Made by a program: the position numbers and the translations under genes. Under the pieces are notes generated by a model, which saw only the letters and a program-made list of their open reading frames with translations, was not told where the DNA came from and made no database searches. Below, piece after piece: positions 46,101-58,532 of a DNA stretch of 64,000 nucleotides; position 1 is the first letter of the stretch; each line of letters begins with the position of its first letter. The DNA comes from Camillea tinctor (Eukaryota; Ascomycota; Sordariomycetes; Xylariales; Xylariaceae), in the NCBI GenBank assembly GCA_022578605.1, contig MU394157.1, positions 1 to 64,000 of the forward strand. Reading direction: 5' to 3'.

Positions 46101-47179
46101 TTGAATTCAGATGAGAGCCGCCCCCCACCCCCAACCCCGACCCCCCCTTTTTTATACATACGAATATAATATATTCGATCGAATCAAGACAGGATATATA
46201 AATAGATGCATAGGTAATGCAAAGGGCATTTGAAGTAAGAGACAGTTCAATAAGCAATTAGGAAATAAATTGAAAATGATCACAGATAAAAAGAAAAAGA
46301 AAGAAAGAAAAGAAAAGAGAAACCATAAGAGGTTCATCAATAAATTTACCTATTATCCCAGCTAACTTTACCATGTAGAGTTGTTGTTTGAATGGATGGA
46401 TGTACGAATAAGACCGAGGGGCATGTGCTGAAGACAGACGCATTGACGGGTTGTCATGGTAGCGGGCCACATGGAACAAGAAGGAGGCTAGACTTACTTG
46501 AGGTTAGCGTGATGCTGCTCCAAAGCGAGGAAGGAAAACATACAGTACCTACATACTGTAGTACATCTACAAACAGTGGAGGATTAGTACCGAGATAAAC
46601 TCAACTGGGGCCGGACCTTAATTATAGAAAATATGTATGTTATACACATTAGGGTAGTGCACAGTATACTTTAACACTATTCATACTAGTTTAGTTTAGG
46701 TAGTTTTAGGTAGTGTACGTAGTGCAGTTGTAATGTAGGTAGCTGTAGTAGTCTCCCTCACTCTCTGTTTCCTCCCCCTCTCCACCCCCCCCTTGGAGGT
46801 TCGGTTCAGTTGCAGTAGACAAATACACTAAACCTAGTATGTCGGGTATGTGCAACTTTGCTGCAGGTGGCTTGTTGTTGACAACAAAACTAACATTCGT
46901 CCATTCTCATCCACCATCCACCATCCACTACACACACCACACACCACACACACATCTTTCGGGAGGGGGCCATCCATTCATTTTTCCAACTACTAACTAC
47001 TAACCAAAAACCCTCTTTCTCCATTGTCCGTCCAACCCTTGTTTCTTAACTTACTTCTTTTTTCTTCTTTTTTTTTTTTTTAACTCTTTCTACTTCTTAT
47101 TTACTTCTTTTCTTTCCACGCATGTTCGTCCATAGATAGCGACTGCGCCTATCCTGCCCTTGCCGATAGGCCAGCCCAG

Positions 47180-47961
47180 GTAAGTCAAAGCAAAACCAGC
47201 AGGATTCGACACAACCAAAACTTCGACGCCAAAACGCCCTTTTTTTTATGCGATCGAATTCGAATCCTCATGAGAGTAGCGCCCCTCTTCTTCAATTTTT
47301 GGACGTATCAAGACAATTAAGTCAACCATACGACCAAATAAAACAACCACCATAACAACATCATCAACATCAACATCATCCCAACTGGATATTTCACTTG
47401 ATTAATCAACCGACCGACCAACCGACCTTACCTATCTATCTTACCTATCTATCTTACCTTTTACTCTACCCGCCCTGTTCGAAACTCGTTAGAAAGTCAG
47501 GATCTTTCTAGCGAATAATCGAAAAGAAAGCATAAGAAGGAGGAGAAGAAAAAAAGAAATAAGCAAAAGAAGAATAAAAAAAGATAAAGAGGCATAGGGT
47601 AGGTAGAAATAAAAGAAGAGAAAAAAAAAGATTACAATAAATTAAATGGAATGAAAATAGAGGCTTACGCAAGTTGTTTTCTTTTACAACAGATTCAGTA
47701 TACATTCACATTCATTCTCGAACATAAAACAGAACAGGAACAACACAACACCAAGATCCCGACGATTCATCCTTTCCGTACATATTATCACGACTTTAAT
47801 TTATTACGATTTTATTTTATTCCATTATTTTCTCTTTTGTTGTTTTTTATTACAAAACTCTTTTTTTCTTCCCTTTGTCTCTCTTCCACCCTTACCTCTT
47901 CCTAATACCTGAAATATCTACACTGCATCTTCTATTTCTTTCTCTTCTCGTTTTTCTCTAG
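47180..47961 (+). other. Probable 5'-UTR intron of nudE
   Basis: A strong donor CAG|GTAAGT at 47177-47185 and an acceptor TTTTTCTCTAG ending at 47961 frame a 782-nt interval just before the nudE leader. Long 5'-UTR introns are common in fungal cytoskeletal and housekeeping genes. This is inferred from consensus only. Confidence 0.35.
47428..47458. repeat. TTACCTATCTATC tandem repeat
   Basis: TTACCTATCTATC is repeated twice, with a third partial copy, inside the presumed nudE leader intron. Confidence 0.8.
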
Positions 47962-48165
47962 CGCATCGCATTCGACCCGAATCCACGCATTACGCGCACA
48001 CCGCCCGATGCGACACTGCCACCACCACCACGTCCTCTGCCTCCGCCGCCAAAACCAACCACAACGACCCCTGGAAGGAATCTCGTTGAATTGATTGCGC
48101 GCGCGCAAAACCGGACTCGATTATCGACATACAAATTCACCAAATACGTCTAATCACCCGCCATC

Positions 48166-49979
48166 ATGACCGAACCACCTTCTTCCCCTCCAAACGAGTT
48201 GGCCGGCCCCGAGGAGTCCCTGGCATGGTACAAGAGGCAGTATGAGCAGCTAGCCGACGAACTGGCCGAGTTTCGAGAGTCGAGTCACGAGCTAGAAGCC
48301 GAACTAGAGAAAGATTTGGATGCTGCAGACAAGCGACAGCGCGACCTGCAGCGGAAAGCCGAAAGCCTACAGTTTGAGGTTGACGAGTGGAAGGTAAGCG
48401 AAATAGCCCACCCCCTCTGTCGCATATATACATACGTATCACCTATAACATACATACTGATGCTATACCCAACTCCCCCCTTCTGTAGGAAAAATGCAAG
48501 AAAGCCAAGTCCGAGGGGAACACGGCGCAGAACGCGTTGGAGAAGGAGATTACGACTCTCAGAGAAACCAACCGCACCCTACAGCTCAGGCTGCGCGACA
48601 TCGAGGTCGCAAATGATGACTTCGAGCGACAGGCCCGCAATACCACCTCCACCCTCGAGGATATGGAGTCCAAGTATAATGTCGCCCTCGAGAGGACCGT
48701 GATGATGGAAGAGGAGATCAAGATAGGCGAGCAGGAGCGCGAGGCTCTGCGCATCGAGGCTCAGAGATTGCGCGAGGAGCTCTCCGATCTCAAGGTCGAA
48801 GCTGAGATCATGCAGGACAAGATCAAAAAGGCAGAGAACCGCCACCTCTCCACCATATCCACAGATATCTCCATCCCCGAGTCCCCCGTATTCACCAGCT
48901 CCCCGCGTTCCACCGCAAGCTCACCTCTCATCTCCACACCCCCCGACGACCTGTCGCTGCCGCCACCCAACAAAGCTCCACCCATGCTCCAGGAGCCACC
49001 CTCGCCCCCTATGTCCGATGCCTCGGCACCTCTACCCAAGATGTCCTCCAACTTCAGGGCGTCGACAAGCTCTTCGCCTAGGAAGACCCGTCTGCCCGGC
49101 TCCGAACACAGTGTCACCCCGAAGCCGAGAAGCGCCACCTTGTCCAACATTCGCCCTCCTGTCGGCTTGCGCTCGTCTACCAACTCGCGTCCACCTCAGC
49201 CTAGTCGCACTACTACCAGTCGCTCAGCCTCCCGCAAGCCACCCTCTTCCACCTCCCTCAACCACATCCGCACCCTCACCGCCCAGATGCAGCGCCTCGA
49301 GGCTCGCGTGCGCTCTAAGCTGCCCGCCCCCACGACCACACCACCCCGGGCATCGCCAAGAACCTCGGGCACGGGCATCAACCAGGTTCCCTCCACCGTT
49401 ACCGTGCGGAACCGGAGACGTCATGCTGGCTCTACGGCATCTTCCACTATGGATGAGACGCCCAGTGCGGGCAGACATGTGTCCCGGCTTAGTACGTCGG
49501 GCGTGTCGCGCCTTTCCTTCGGTCCTCTCCCCAACCGCACTGGCAATTACGATCATGATAGCTCGGTTCTATCCATCTCGCGACCGAGTAGCCGAACTAG
49601 TGTCTCGAGCTATGCGAGACCCGAGCGACCCGTGAGTCGCACCGAGATCGCCCGCCCCATGTCCCGCACTAGTTACACCGGGACCCGGACACCGATGAGC
49701 TTCCGGCCTAAGAGCTCTCTGAGCGGTAGCATACATGGACATTCACAGAGTGCAAGCCATATCGAAGTAGACGAATTTGAGGAGCGCACGCCCAGCCGGC
49801 GGGGGACCTACAGCAAGTACGATACCGACGGCGTTGGTAGTGGTATTCCCATTCCTAGTGGGCTCCCAGTGCTGCGGCGGCAGAGCGGAGGCATGCACTC
49901 AGCACGTAGAACAAGCGCTGGGGTGAACGAACCCGTCGCACGGCCGAGGAAGCTAAGTGACTTGGGAGAAACATATTAG
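48166..49979 (+). CDS. nudE: Nuclear distribution protein NudE / RO-11 (dynein-LIS1 partner)
   Basis: Exons 48166-48393 and 48489-49979 are joined by a 95-nt phase-0 intron, giving 572 residues. Residues about 18-205 form one long coiled coil with family-typical [22 protein letters not shown] and, after the splice, [33 protein letters not shown]. The rest is Ser/Pro/Arg-rich and disordered, with many SRTS- and RPxSR-type phosphosite-like repeats. NudE proteins bridge LIS1/NudF and the dynein light/intermediate chains and drive nuclear migration in hyphae; Neurospora ro-11 mutants have ropy hyphae. Coiled coil and order of regions fit the family well. The tail is longer than in animal NDEL1, as usual in fungi. 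Confidence 0.93.
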
Positions 49980-50308
49980 TTTTCTTGCCCAGCTTTTCGA
50001 TCTTCTTTTACATGTAAAGATGCTCGCCCCGCCGCGTCGGTGCACACAACCGATATGGGATCTCAGGGAGAGCTTTTTGTTTTTGGCCATTGTGTCCTAG
50101 ACTGAACCAAATAAGTGGACTTTGACGGCGTTACGATGGTTTACGTACGGAATTTGCATATATCGACCTTTGCATCTGGGGGTTACCTATTATACCTACC
50201 AGCTTGCTTTTTTCATGATTATGGTCAGGGTGGTGGTTGGGTTGGTGTGGAATTTGGCAGGTGTCTGGCGAGAGCATATACTCGTTTTTTTCGACTACCA
50301 TATTGGAT

Positions 50309-50332
50309 GGCTTGGCTTGGCTTGGCTTGGCT
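50309..50332. repeat. GGCTT pentanucleotide microsatellite
   Basis: Nearly five copies of GGCTT in tandem, downstream of nudE. Confidence 0.85.
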
Positions 50333-51640
50333 GGCGGGCAAACAAGTTCTTTTTTTCTTCTTTTTACCTTCTTGTTATTGGCTTGTATCCCTCGCTCCTC
50401 TTCCTACACCTTCCAATTTACGGAAAGATGAATTTGAAGTCTAGGAGGGAAGAAAAGCAAGGGAAGGAAAGGTGGTGGCGGGATCCCGATCCGATCATAT
50501 ATATTCCCCCTCTTGGAGATCTCTTTTTGGAGATGGTGATGGGGGTGTTTACATACTGTTGTTGCTGCGTGACTGAAGATACAATAAGAGAGACGGCTAT
50601 GTCCTCTCCCTTTTCTGTCCCACGCCCAAATCCCGCCCTTCATCCGGAACGAAACCCCATCATATCCAAACTGAACTCAAGATTATGTTGTGTGTTTATC
50701 GTGGTTTGGTTAGCTACCGGGGAGGTAGCTCAACCTGGAGGGAGAAAGCGAGATAAGAGGAATTATTTTATCTGCTCTCGGCCTTGTACATTTCTATATA
50801 CTACTATTTCCCCCACCTCTACTCCACAACCTCTCCCATCTCGCCGTTACGAGCCGAGAGACTAGAATCAGGGAAGAGGGCAAGATGAATGGGGTGTGAG
50901 GTGGATTTTGATGCATCAGACTACAAGGTCACAAAGAGCAAAGGGGTTGACCATGTGCTTGTGTGTGCGATACGTCGCACCATATGGAGGCAAGGATAAA
51001 GTATTGGAGAAACAGGATGTTCTTGTATGGGACTTCATTATTGGTATTACCAGGATTGAAGATACCTAGGTACTATTTTGACAAAGTTAATATTAACTAA
51101 GCCAAGAGAAACAGGAGAGGAGAAGAGAGGTGGAGATCAGAAGAGGGGGAGAAAGATAGTAAAATACAAACAAACGCAAATAAATAAAGCATGTTCCTTT
51201 TGTTATAACTAAAAAGTTCCAAGAGTTGAATTCATCCTGTTTGTGAAGTTGATACTGGTTCGTCGAAGAAAAGTCAGAAGTTCGACGCGGAAAATAAGCA
51301 TTGAGATTCGAAAGATAATCATCTGCCACAACAAGACTACGAAGTGAAAGGGCCAAGATATAAACAAGGGAAACGGGATCAAAGTGTCAGTAGTCGCAAA
51401 GTACATTTATAAGAAAAAGAATTCCCTGTTTAGGTAATTAATACATATTGAACGTGATGATATGAAGGAAATCAAGTAACCTAGGTTATGTGGGTATAGT
51501 AAAGCACCTACGGTTTGCCACCACGCAACATTGGGACTAAAAGTAACCCAAAGGTAAGAAAATGTAGATAAATATCTAAGAGGCAATAGAGAGAGAGAAA
51601 AAGAAATAAAAAAGAGAAAGTTGTCAAAAAGAAGGATCTC

Positions 51641-51711
51641 TGCATCAGCCGCGAATCGAACGCGGGGCCCATCGATGGCAACGATGGATTTTACCACTAA
51701 ACCACTGATGC
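51641..51711 (-). tRNA. tRNA-Gly (anticodon GCC)
   Basis: Read on the minus strand the 71-nt gene folds as a full cloverleaf without an intron. The acceptor stem pairs GCATCAG with CTGATGC, followed by discriminator A. The A box is TGGTTTAGTGG. The anticodon stem CATCG/CGATG encloses loop TTGCCAT with anticodon GCC (plus-strand 51677-51679). The T arm CCGCG/CGCGG encloses TTCGATT, giving the B box. On the DNA strand, T-rich sequence follows the gene within about 40 bases. It is a nuclear tRNA decoding GGC/GGU glycine codons, alone in the nudE-carboxylase desert. Confidence 0.95.
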
Positions 51712-54700
51712 TGGGACTAGGCTCGGAAGCGATAGGTGTTTGATTCAGCAGAGTAAAGTAGATTACATATGATACTGTATGGTCGTTCTACTTTACCTAG
51801 CCTGCGAATCAAAGGGTGGGATAGGGTAACTGTCATTTGCTCATGTCTGTGTGTTGTATCCTGAGGATAGAAGGGAAAGATGGGAATGGCATATAGAACC
51901 TATGGAAGATAGGAAGGGTAGGGTTGCGGTGAGGTGTAGTCAAGAAGGGGGGGTTGGGGATATCTATTTAGATGTTGTTACGCCCGGGGGGGAGAAACGT
52001 ATATACCTATTATTGTGGTTGGATTCAGGGGGAAACTAGGAACCACATAACCTAAGTAGTCATGTGTGGCCTCTTGTATATATGCCGCTGACTTTTGAAG
52101 AATTTCTTTTCCTTTCTTATTAGGAAGGTAGTTGAAGTATATGGAGGCCAATGCTGGGGTTTTTTTATTTGCTACTTTACTTTGACCTTGAAACCAAACC
52201 AATCTGCTGGCAGGAAACTGTGGACAGAGGCTAGTCTTCAAGTTCCTCTTTCATAACCTTATAGGACTGAGATTCCTTGATCTGACCTGTCCATGGTTTA
52301 AATATCTAATGTTGAACATTAAATATACTGGCTGTAGATTTTTCATTTTATTCTTTTTTTCCCCCTTGAACAAAACAAAACTGCAGGCTCTGCAGAGTTT
52401 AATAAAGATGTTATCTAAGCCCTCTCCGTCTTCGTAACAGAACACAACGATAGATTTAAAGTAGTAGGTATATTGCTTCCAATAGCTATTCGAACTTTCA
52501 AATTATTGTAAATAGAATATCTTTCTTTTAACGCTCTTAGTAATGCCGCTATCGTCTTAAGATTTGAACTACCTATATCTAGATCTGCTATTATGACTTG
52601 AGTTAGATATATGTCCCGTGTTGTTAAAAAAATTGGGACATTAAGTTATGCATAATAGCTTTGATAAGCTTAGGGCTAGTGAACTATGTAACTATAAAGT
52701 CATAATAGGGGCTTGTATCGACAGTGGTAAAGTTTCTACGAAACATGCCCTTTGGTTAAGAAAGCTAGGTAACCATTATACGACAAGATACAATATATTG
52801 AACATGGATCTAAGTTTATCATCTACTTAACAGCGTACCGTAATATGGGTGCCTTCGGTATGGCTTTCCAACAAACAATATCTCGACTTATACCGGGCGT
52901 TAGGAGCGCTGTGTTATACTAGGGAGTGACAAGGTAACACATCCCTCGCAAGGGAATAAAGAGAGCGAGTGTTCGATGTATAAGTAACTATATCAGGAGT
53001 AGTCGTAATTCTAGTCCCTTTGCGGCAAAACAACATCGTGATTACCTAAGTTCTTGCTAGAACCCTCGTGGCACTATGTACGCCCGGCACTGGCGCGCTC
53101 TATAGCAAACTAATACCCGACGTCGGTCTGACCCACACCTGCTTATGTCTTCTGCATTGGCCCGTGTATGTACGTGTACATTATATGCAGATTAGATATT
53201 ACCCAAGGCAGTGGTATACATATGGATACATAGGAGGGGACAAGGGGGTCGCGGTAGTTAGGATCTCTGAACCGGCTTATCATAACAGTAGTTAAAGCGC
53301 CTAGAGCCTTGGTAATGGGCTACTCGGCTTAGAACAAGCCTCGTGTTTAGTTTTCGGAATCCCGGAGTCCTCGGGGCGATATACAACGTGTATCGAAAGA
53401 AGCCAAGATAGACATGCTTCACTCTATGTACCGAGATCCGTACCAATGAGAGGTAATATTTGGAAAGACAGAAATTGGAATAAGAGAAAGAAAAAAGAAG
53501 GAAAAGGGGTAGCTTAGCAAGTACTCAAGGTTATATACTTTGAAGTTGGTTATGTTGTGTCTACAGATATAACTCGCCCGTATAGCGTTCCCGTCCCGTG
53601 CTTCTTTCTAGCCGCAGAAAGAAAAAAAAGAAAATCTCCCCTCCCCTTCCTCCCCCAAAGAAGCACCGACCTAAAAGATAACTAAATAGATCGATAAGAT
53701 AATGACATTACCTTTGTCCGGTTCCTAGATCTGTGGTCTTAAGTATGTATGTATGTATGTATAGTTTAAGTTGCTGTAGGTCGTGTAGATCACCCGCTTT
53801 CTCCAGCCTTGTAGCTGTGAGAATCGTACGATGCCAAGAGCTCCTTGCTTGTCATAGGTTGCAATCAAGTTTCCAGCCCTACGGGAAAGCCATGTGGGAA
53901 TTCTGCAGTTCGATATTGAATGGGTTGATTCCTGCGTTCGAAATCGAGTTTAGGTAGCATGTCTATGACAGTTAAGTAGGTAAGCTACTATAAAATGTCA
54001 TAGGTTATGTAGATTATGTTTATCAACAGTACGGAGTACGTATGTTTCTGTTGTAAGTGAATGTCTTAGCAGGCTGTATGCATGTATCTCCTAGTACCTC
54101 CGTAGCATGTAGGAGATATTATTCTTAGACTAGACTAAGATGTAATTAGATAAGCGGGATCTCTGGCACTACGTAGAATGTCCATTGCGACTTTCGGATA
54201 GCGAAACAGAAGAACCTGTCTGGTTAGCGGTTAGCGCTATAGCGTAGTAATCACCGAGTGTCACACAAATACCCCCCTAAATCCATAAGTTGAACACGAT
54301 TATGGTGTACAAATGGTTAGGGACCAGGCTAGTCTTGTTTCGGGGTTAATGCTGATTTCGAGGACTCGGACTTTTTATTTCATAGGTCCGATCACATCTA
54401 TATAGGGGATGAGATTGGAACCGACGATACCAGAAAGTCCATATCCAACCCCGAAGAGAAACCCCTTGCTGACCGGCGTTTCAGCCCCGGGACTCGGTCC
54501 TTAGAGGCAACACCCCCGAATTTGTCCCCCTAGGGTTCCATGAGATGAGGTAAGCCCTCTGGGCATCGGCGCATTATTCGCTGTTGTTGGCGGTGCATGG
54601 ATCTCTAGGGCTCCGAGATGGATGGGCTGGTCTAACTGAGGTCCGGGTTTTCCCCAAGCTGTGAGATGAGGCAAAGTGAGGTAATCAATCATGGTTGATT

Positions 54701-57299
54701 ATCGTGAGATATGGTACCTTACCTACGTTTATGGCGAGGATCAAGTCCGAACTCCTTTTTTTCTTTCTCTCTGTAAGTCGCTTCAACCTTTCCCCCTTTA
54801 TCCGTTGTGCTTATTTGCCGGCGGTTGAGGCGTAGATCCACTTATCCTGGGTAGCGGAAAAGGCTTATGCGGGTTTTAAAGTATCCGAAAGTGCCCGGAC
54901 AACATGTTGGGGGACTTGCGGGTCAATGGATTTTTGGGATGGAGGTGGAGGTGGAGCCTTTAAGCAGACAATGAGAGCCCCGAGGGATTGTAATCGTGGT
55001 GTAATACGCAGAGATCAGTTAGTTACTAGGAGACTACTGTTGAATTTTCAAGTAAGTTATCATTTCTATAGCAGGACTTGCAGGTTTTGATTAACAGTTG
55101 CTCAAGAGTTCATTAATTTTATAACATCAAATAGCGTTTTAATGACAGTATATAAAAGTATCTTTATTTTTAAACGTTTAAGAATTGTTAAACTGTTTAT
55201 CGGTCGTTAATGAACTGATAATTGATCGTTCTTTTATAGTTGGCATTCTCATAAATGTTAGAAAGTACGAGCTCTTAAGCAATAGTTTTCTAAACCGTGC
55301 CCGGTCCACCTACGTTTTTTCTACATCGCTTCTAAGTATGTCCGGCTTAGCGGCTTGGCTTGGAGCAGATTTTTTTCTTTCTTCCGTTCTTTTTAGGTAT
55401 TCCTTATCAAGAATAACCTTGGAGGAAGGATCCAGAGGGAAGACAGAAGAAAAAAATAAAAGAAAGGGAAGGGTTCGAGCTTGTAAAAATCAAAATCGTA
55501 GGTACTTCAACCTGTAAATCCATAGGGAAAAGCTGGAGACCCTTCATACAGAACTCGGCCCGGAGCTAGTTACCTAGGTACTAGGTTGGCAAGTTGGACT
55601 GCTGGGATGGTTAATTATGTAGATTAGTACGCGGGTCCTCAAAAAAATGTACATAGTAGATCTGTAGTGTAAGTTTTGGAAGTTACCCCAACAATTGAGT
55701 TCAAAGACTTTACTCATCCTAGCATCCCAAGCGATCGTTGTTAGCCTAACATAACCTAACTGAACCTAAACTAACCTGTACGCGGTGACTTCCTCAATGC
55801 AGCATCGATGTCTTGGGGGGCGGTCTTGTGTTACGTCTTGCGGCGGGGCATTTTATCATCACCGAGTAAACAAGTTCGAACATTGAAGTATCGGATCCAC
55901 AAGTTACTAAGATCGAATGCATCGGGAGGAGTAGTTATCACTCGAATACTCTGGTCGACGGAGACGGAGTTGATAGCGGGGGGAAGTTGTCAGATGGATT
56001 TCGGACATGCATAGTAAGCAGATGATGTAACAGAAGATTACTTACTTACCTCGATGTATAGAGGGGGAGAAGGGGAGAGGGGGGAAAGGGGGGGAGGGGG
56101 GTGAAGCGGGAAAGGTGCTGCGAGAAATGGTACCTTAGGTAGGTAGAGTACAGGGCGAACAACATTGAACCATCTGTAACTTCAATTGTTACCCCACCTT
56201 ACCGCTATACCATATCGGGTAGTATATTGTTGGGCTCAGATATCTCACTTGTAAAGAGGTATCCTCTTCAATAGACCAACACTATTATTGATAGTCGCCA
56301 TGGGAAAATCCAATAATAATTTCGGGAACAAGGCAATATGTTCTTTGGGGGGATGCATCCATTGCTGTATAATATGGGCGAAAAGGGTAATAAGAGGTAG
56401 AATAAGTATTGTAGGTCGAGAACAGGATGGGGGAAGTGTGGGCGAGGACTACTCAATTTATAGCCATAATTATAGACACCTATTTACCTAGTATATGGAC
56501 GATTCCTAGATCTACGTGAGAGCATACATCATTACAGGAAGAAATCGTACGATTTTTGGTCTTTGCCTTGTCATCATACGCAGAAATCCTTCCCCTCCCA
56601 GGTTGGGATTGTATATGCATTTGTGTTCGTTGTGTATTTTGATATTCGCAATCTTTAGATCTTTGAGCGTTGCTTACATACATCTAGGTACATACACCCA
56701 CATGGTTGATACCAGATTAAGCTTAGTTTGGAGCTTGTCGTGAACAATTTTTTCTCTTTTCAATATTTAAAGTAGCCCAAAAATTGAGACGCAAGATGCT
56801 CACTTAAAAAAAAAAAGAACAAAAAGGGAAACACCCGACCCTTAAGGTTGCGTCAATACGATAAGCTAGTAAAGGTAAGCACCTTCCTATAGGTTAGGTA
56901 CCTAATGTTCTTACCTTCAACTTACTACTGCTGCTGCTTCCTCTCACCCGTGCTTATTGGTAAAGAACTAGGTTACGCAGGGTTATGGTAGGTCTTTCTC
57001 TTTTTACCTTATCTAAGTAGCTTAGGTAGCTTACCTTGGTATGGCAATATACGTAGATAGCCCGTAAGTAAGCTTGAGCTGAGGGAAGGCACGCAACACG
57101 TATCAGGATGGAGTACATACTTAGTGTATGTAGGTACGTAGTACGGAATCGATTTACACTACATTCAACCTTACACAACCCTACCTATTTTCAAGCTCTA
57201 CGTACACTTTCACTTTCCCACCCCAACATCATCCCCGGAGACTCTATTTCATTGGTCCAGAGCGATGGATGCTAGTTGTGTCATTAGTTCATTTAGCCA

Positions 57300-57720
57300 T
57301 TATCAGCCTTGTTAGTTTTCTTTTTCTTTTTTTTCTTAGCTGTTCTCCATAGAATAGCTCCTATCGGTGGACATTATTCAGTTCCTTTTTTTTCTTTCTT
57401 ATTTCTTTTTTTATTGTACCTGTTCTCGATTCCCATGAACCAGGATCCAACGACGCTCTGTCCCTTCTTTTTTTTTTATTCATCTACCCTCTTCTTCCCA
57501 CTCTTCCCATCCCACCTCTCCTCTATCCAACCCCCGTCGTTGGAACTCCCCTCTCTTTCTATAATATCCAAAACTGTATTTACCTTACTACCCCTCCTTC
57601 TCCTTCTCCTTCTCTTCCTCTCCTCCTCCTCCTCCTCCTCCTCCCTACTACCTTACCTTCAATACCACACCATACCATACCACATCCTACTATTTTATCC
57701 TACTTCTAGTACTGGTTCTT
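57300..57720 (+). repeat. Long pyrimidine (C/T) tract upstream of acetyl-CoA carboxylase
   Basis: About 400 bases are dominated by C and T on the plus strand, including CTT and CTC micro-repeats at about 57598-57645. Such tracts are common in fungal promoters of strongly expressed genes. An open frame across it is compositional and not a gene. Confidence 0.6.
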
Positions 57721-57928
57721 GACGCTGGCGAATGCTTTTCTTTTCTTGAAGAACATTGTAATTCCAGCTTGATCTAATCCGACCCAACTATTCATTACTC
57801 TTCCCTTACATCCCTTTTCGATACCCCCCTCTACGATCAAAAAATAACCGGGAAGAATTATATTGTACATACAGACGTACGTACATATAGGTAGATACAT
57901 GTGTGTGCGTGTGTCTATTTGGTAGTGG

Positions 57929-58173
57929 GTAAGTAACCACCAGCCCGGTCGAACAATCCAACGAATTGAATTGGTTGCATGTCATGTCTTGCCCAGGACG
58001 ACCACACGCTCTCCTTTCTTTTCTTTTCTTTCTCTATGATTTGCTTTTTTGGGGCGCCCCCCCATACAGACTTGATCAAGCCTAAAACATCATGACTTAC
58101 ACACTATTATCTTTGCCTAACAGCCACACAATTGTAAAAATTTGCTAACTTTTCTTGTCCCCTCTCTGCTTAG
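57929..58173 (+). other. Probable 5'-UTR intron of acetyl-CoA carboxylase
   Basis: A donor G|GTAAGT begins at 57929 and a branch site GCTAAC (58143-58148) precedes acceptor GCTTAG ending at 58173. It lies 360 bases before the carboxylase start. This is inferred from consensus only. Confidence 0.35.
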
Positions 58174-58532
58174 GCATTGAAACAGATATCTTGCTTGGAC
58201 TCGCAAACACCTCTGTCCTTTTCATCCTGGGTGGTCAGACGGATTCTCGACTCTAGCCAGTAGCGGTACGCATATTCTCCTTCTGTGCCACGGTCTGCAC
58301 CCCCGGCGTCCGAAAGTCAGCTCAGCTGCATCCTTGTCCCGATCCTCCCGCATTATCTCTCTCTTTCTGCCAAGGCTTCACGATTGCTCGATTCTCGAGT
58401 TTGGTTGGGGCGAGGACCGGGCATTCTCTTTATTTTGACGACCCTCTGACTGTTTTATTCCATATTATCAGCTCGATATCCTCCTCCCACTCGGTCCAAG
58501 TTCCTCCTCCATTTTCCTACCCCGCCGACACC

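Larger units (their letters stand above)
40139..48165. other. Intergenic desert, 8 kb, with nudE promoter at its right end
   Basis: No confident gene. Minus-strand stretches near 42300-42480 and 43150-43470 read protein-like but match no family I know. TACTCCGTA (or its complement) occurs at 44621-44629, 44754-44762 and 45499-45507. A poly-G/A run (40700-40724), a purine-rich region (45250-45360) and a CA-rich stretch (46910-46960) are low-complexity. From about 46900 the sequence becomes pyrimidine-rich, a likely nudE promoter and leader with a probable 5'-UTR intron (47180-47961). Confidence 0.35.
49980..58532. other. Intergenic desert, 8.5 kb, with a tRNA gene and the acetyl-CoA carboxylase promoter
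   Basis: Apart from tRNA-Gly at 51641-51711 no gene is supported. A (GGCTT)n run lies at 50309-50332. AT-rich, RIP-like blocks occur at about 52440-52830 and 55020-55220. A minus-strand stretch at 54390-54692 reads as protein with one internal stop (see findings). TACGGAGTA occurs at 54030-54038 and TACCTAGGTA at 51063-51072 and 55571-55580. From 57300 to 57720 there is a long C/T tract, then a leader with a probable 5'-UTR intron before the carboxylase. Confidence 0.35.

Noticed and set aside
50122..50865. A 247-codon plus-strand open frame after nudE
   Set aside because: It overlaps other frames, has low-complexity Trp/Leu-rich composition created by the GGCTT microsatellite, and contains no domain. 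It is more likely nudE 3' UTR and spacer.
57309..57722. A 137-codon frame rich in Phe, Leu, Pro and Ser
   Set aside because: It is simply translation of the C/T tract upstream of acetyl-CoA carboxylase.
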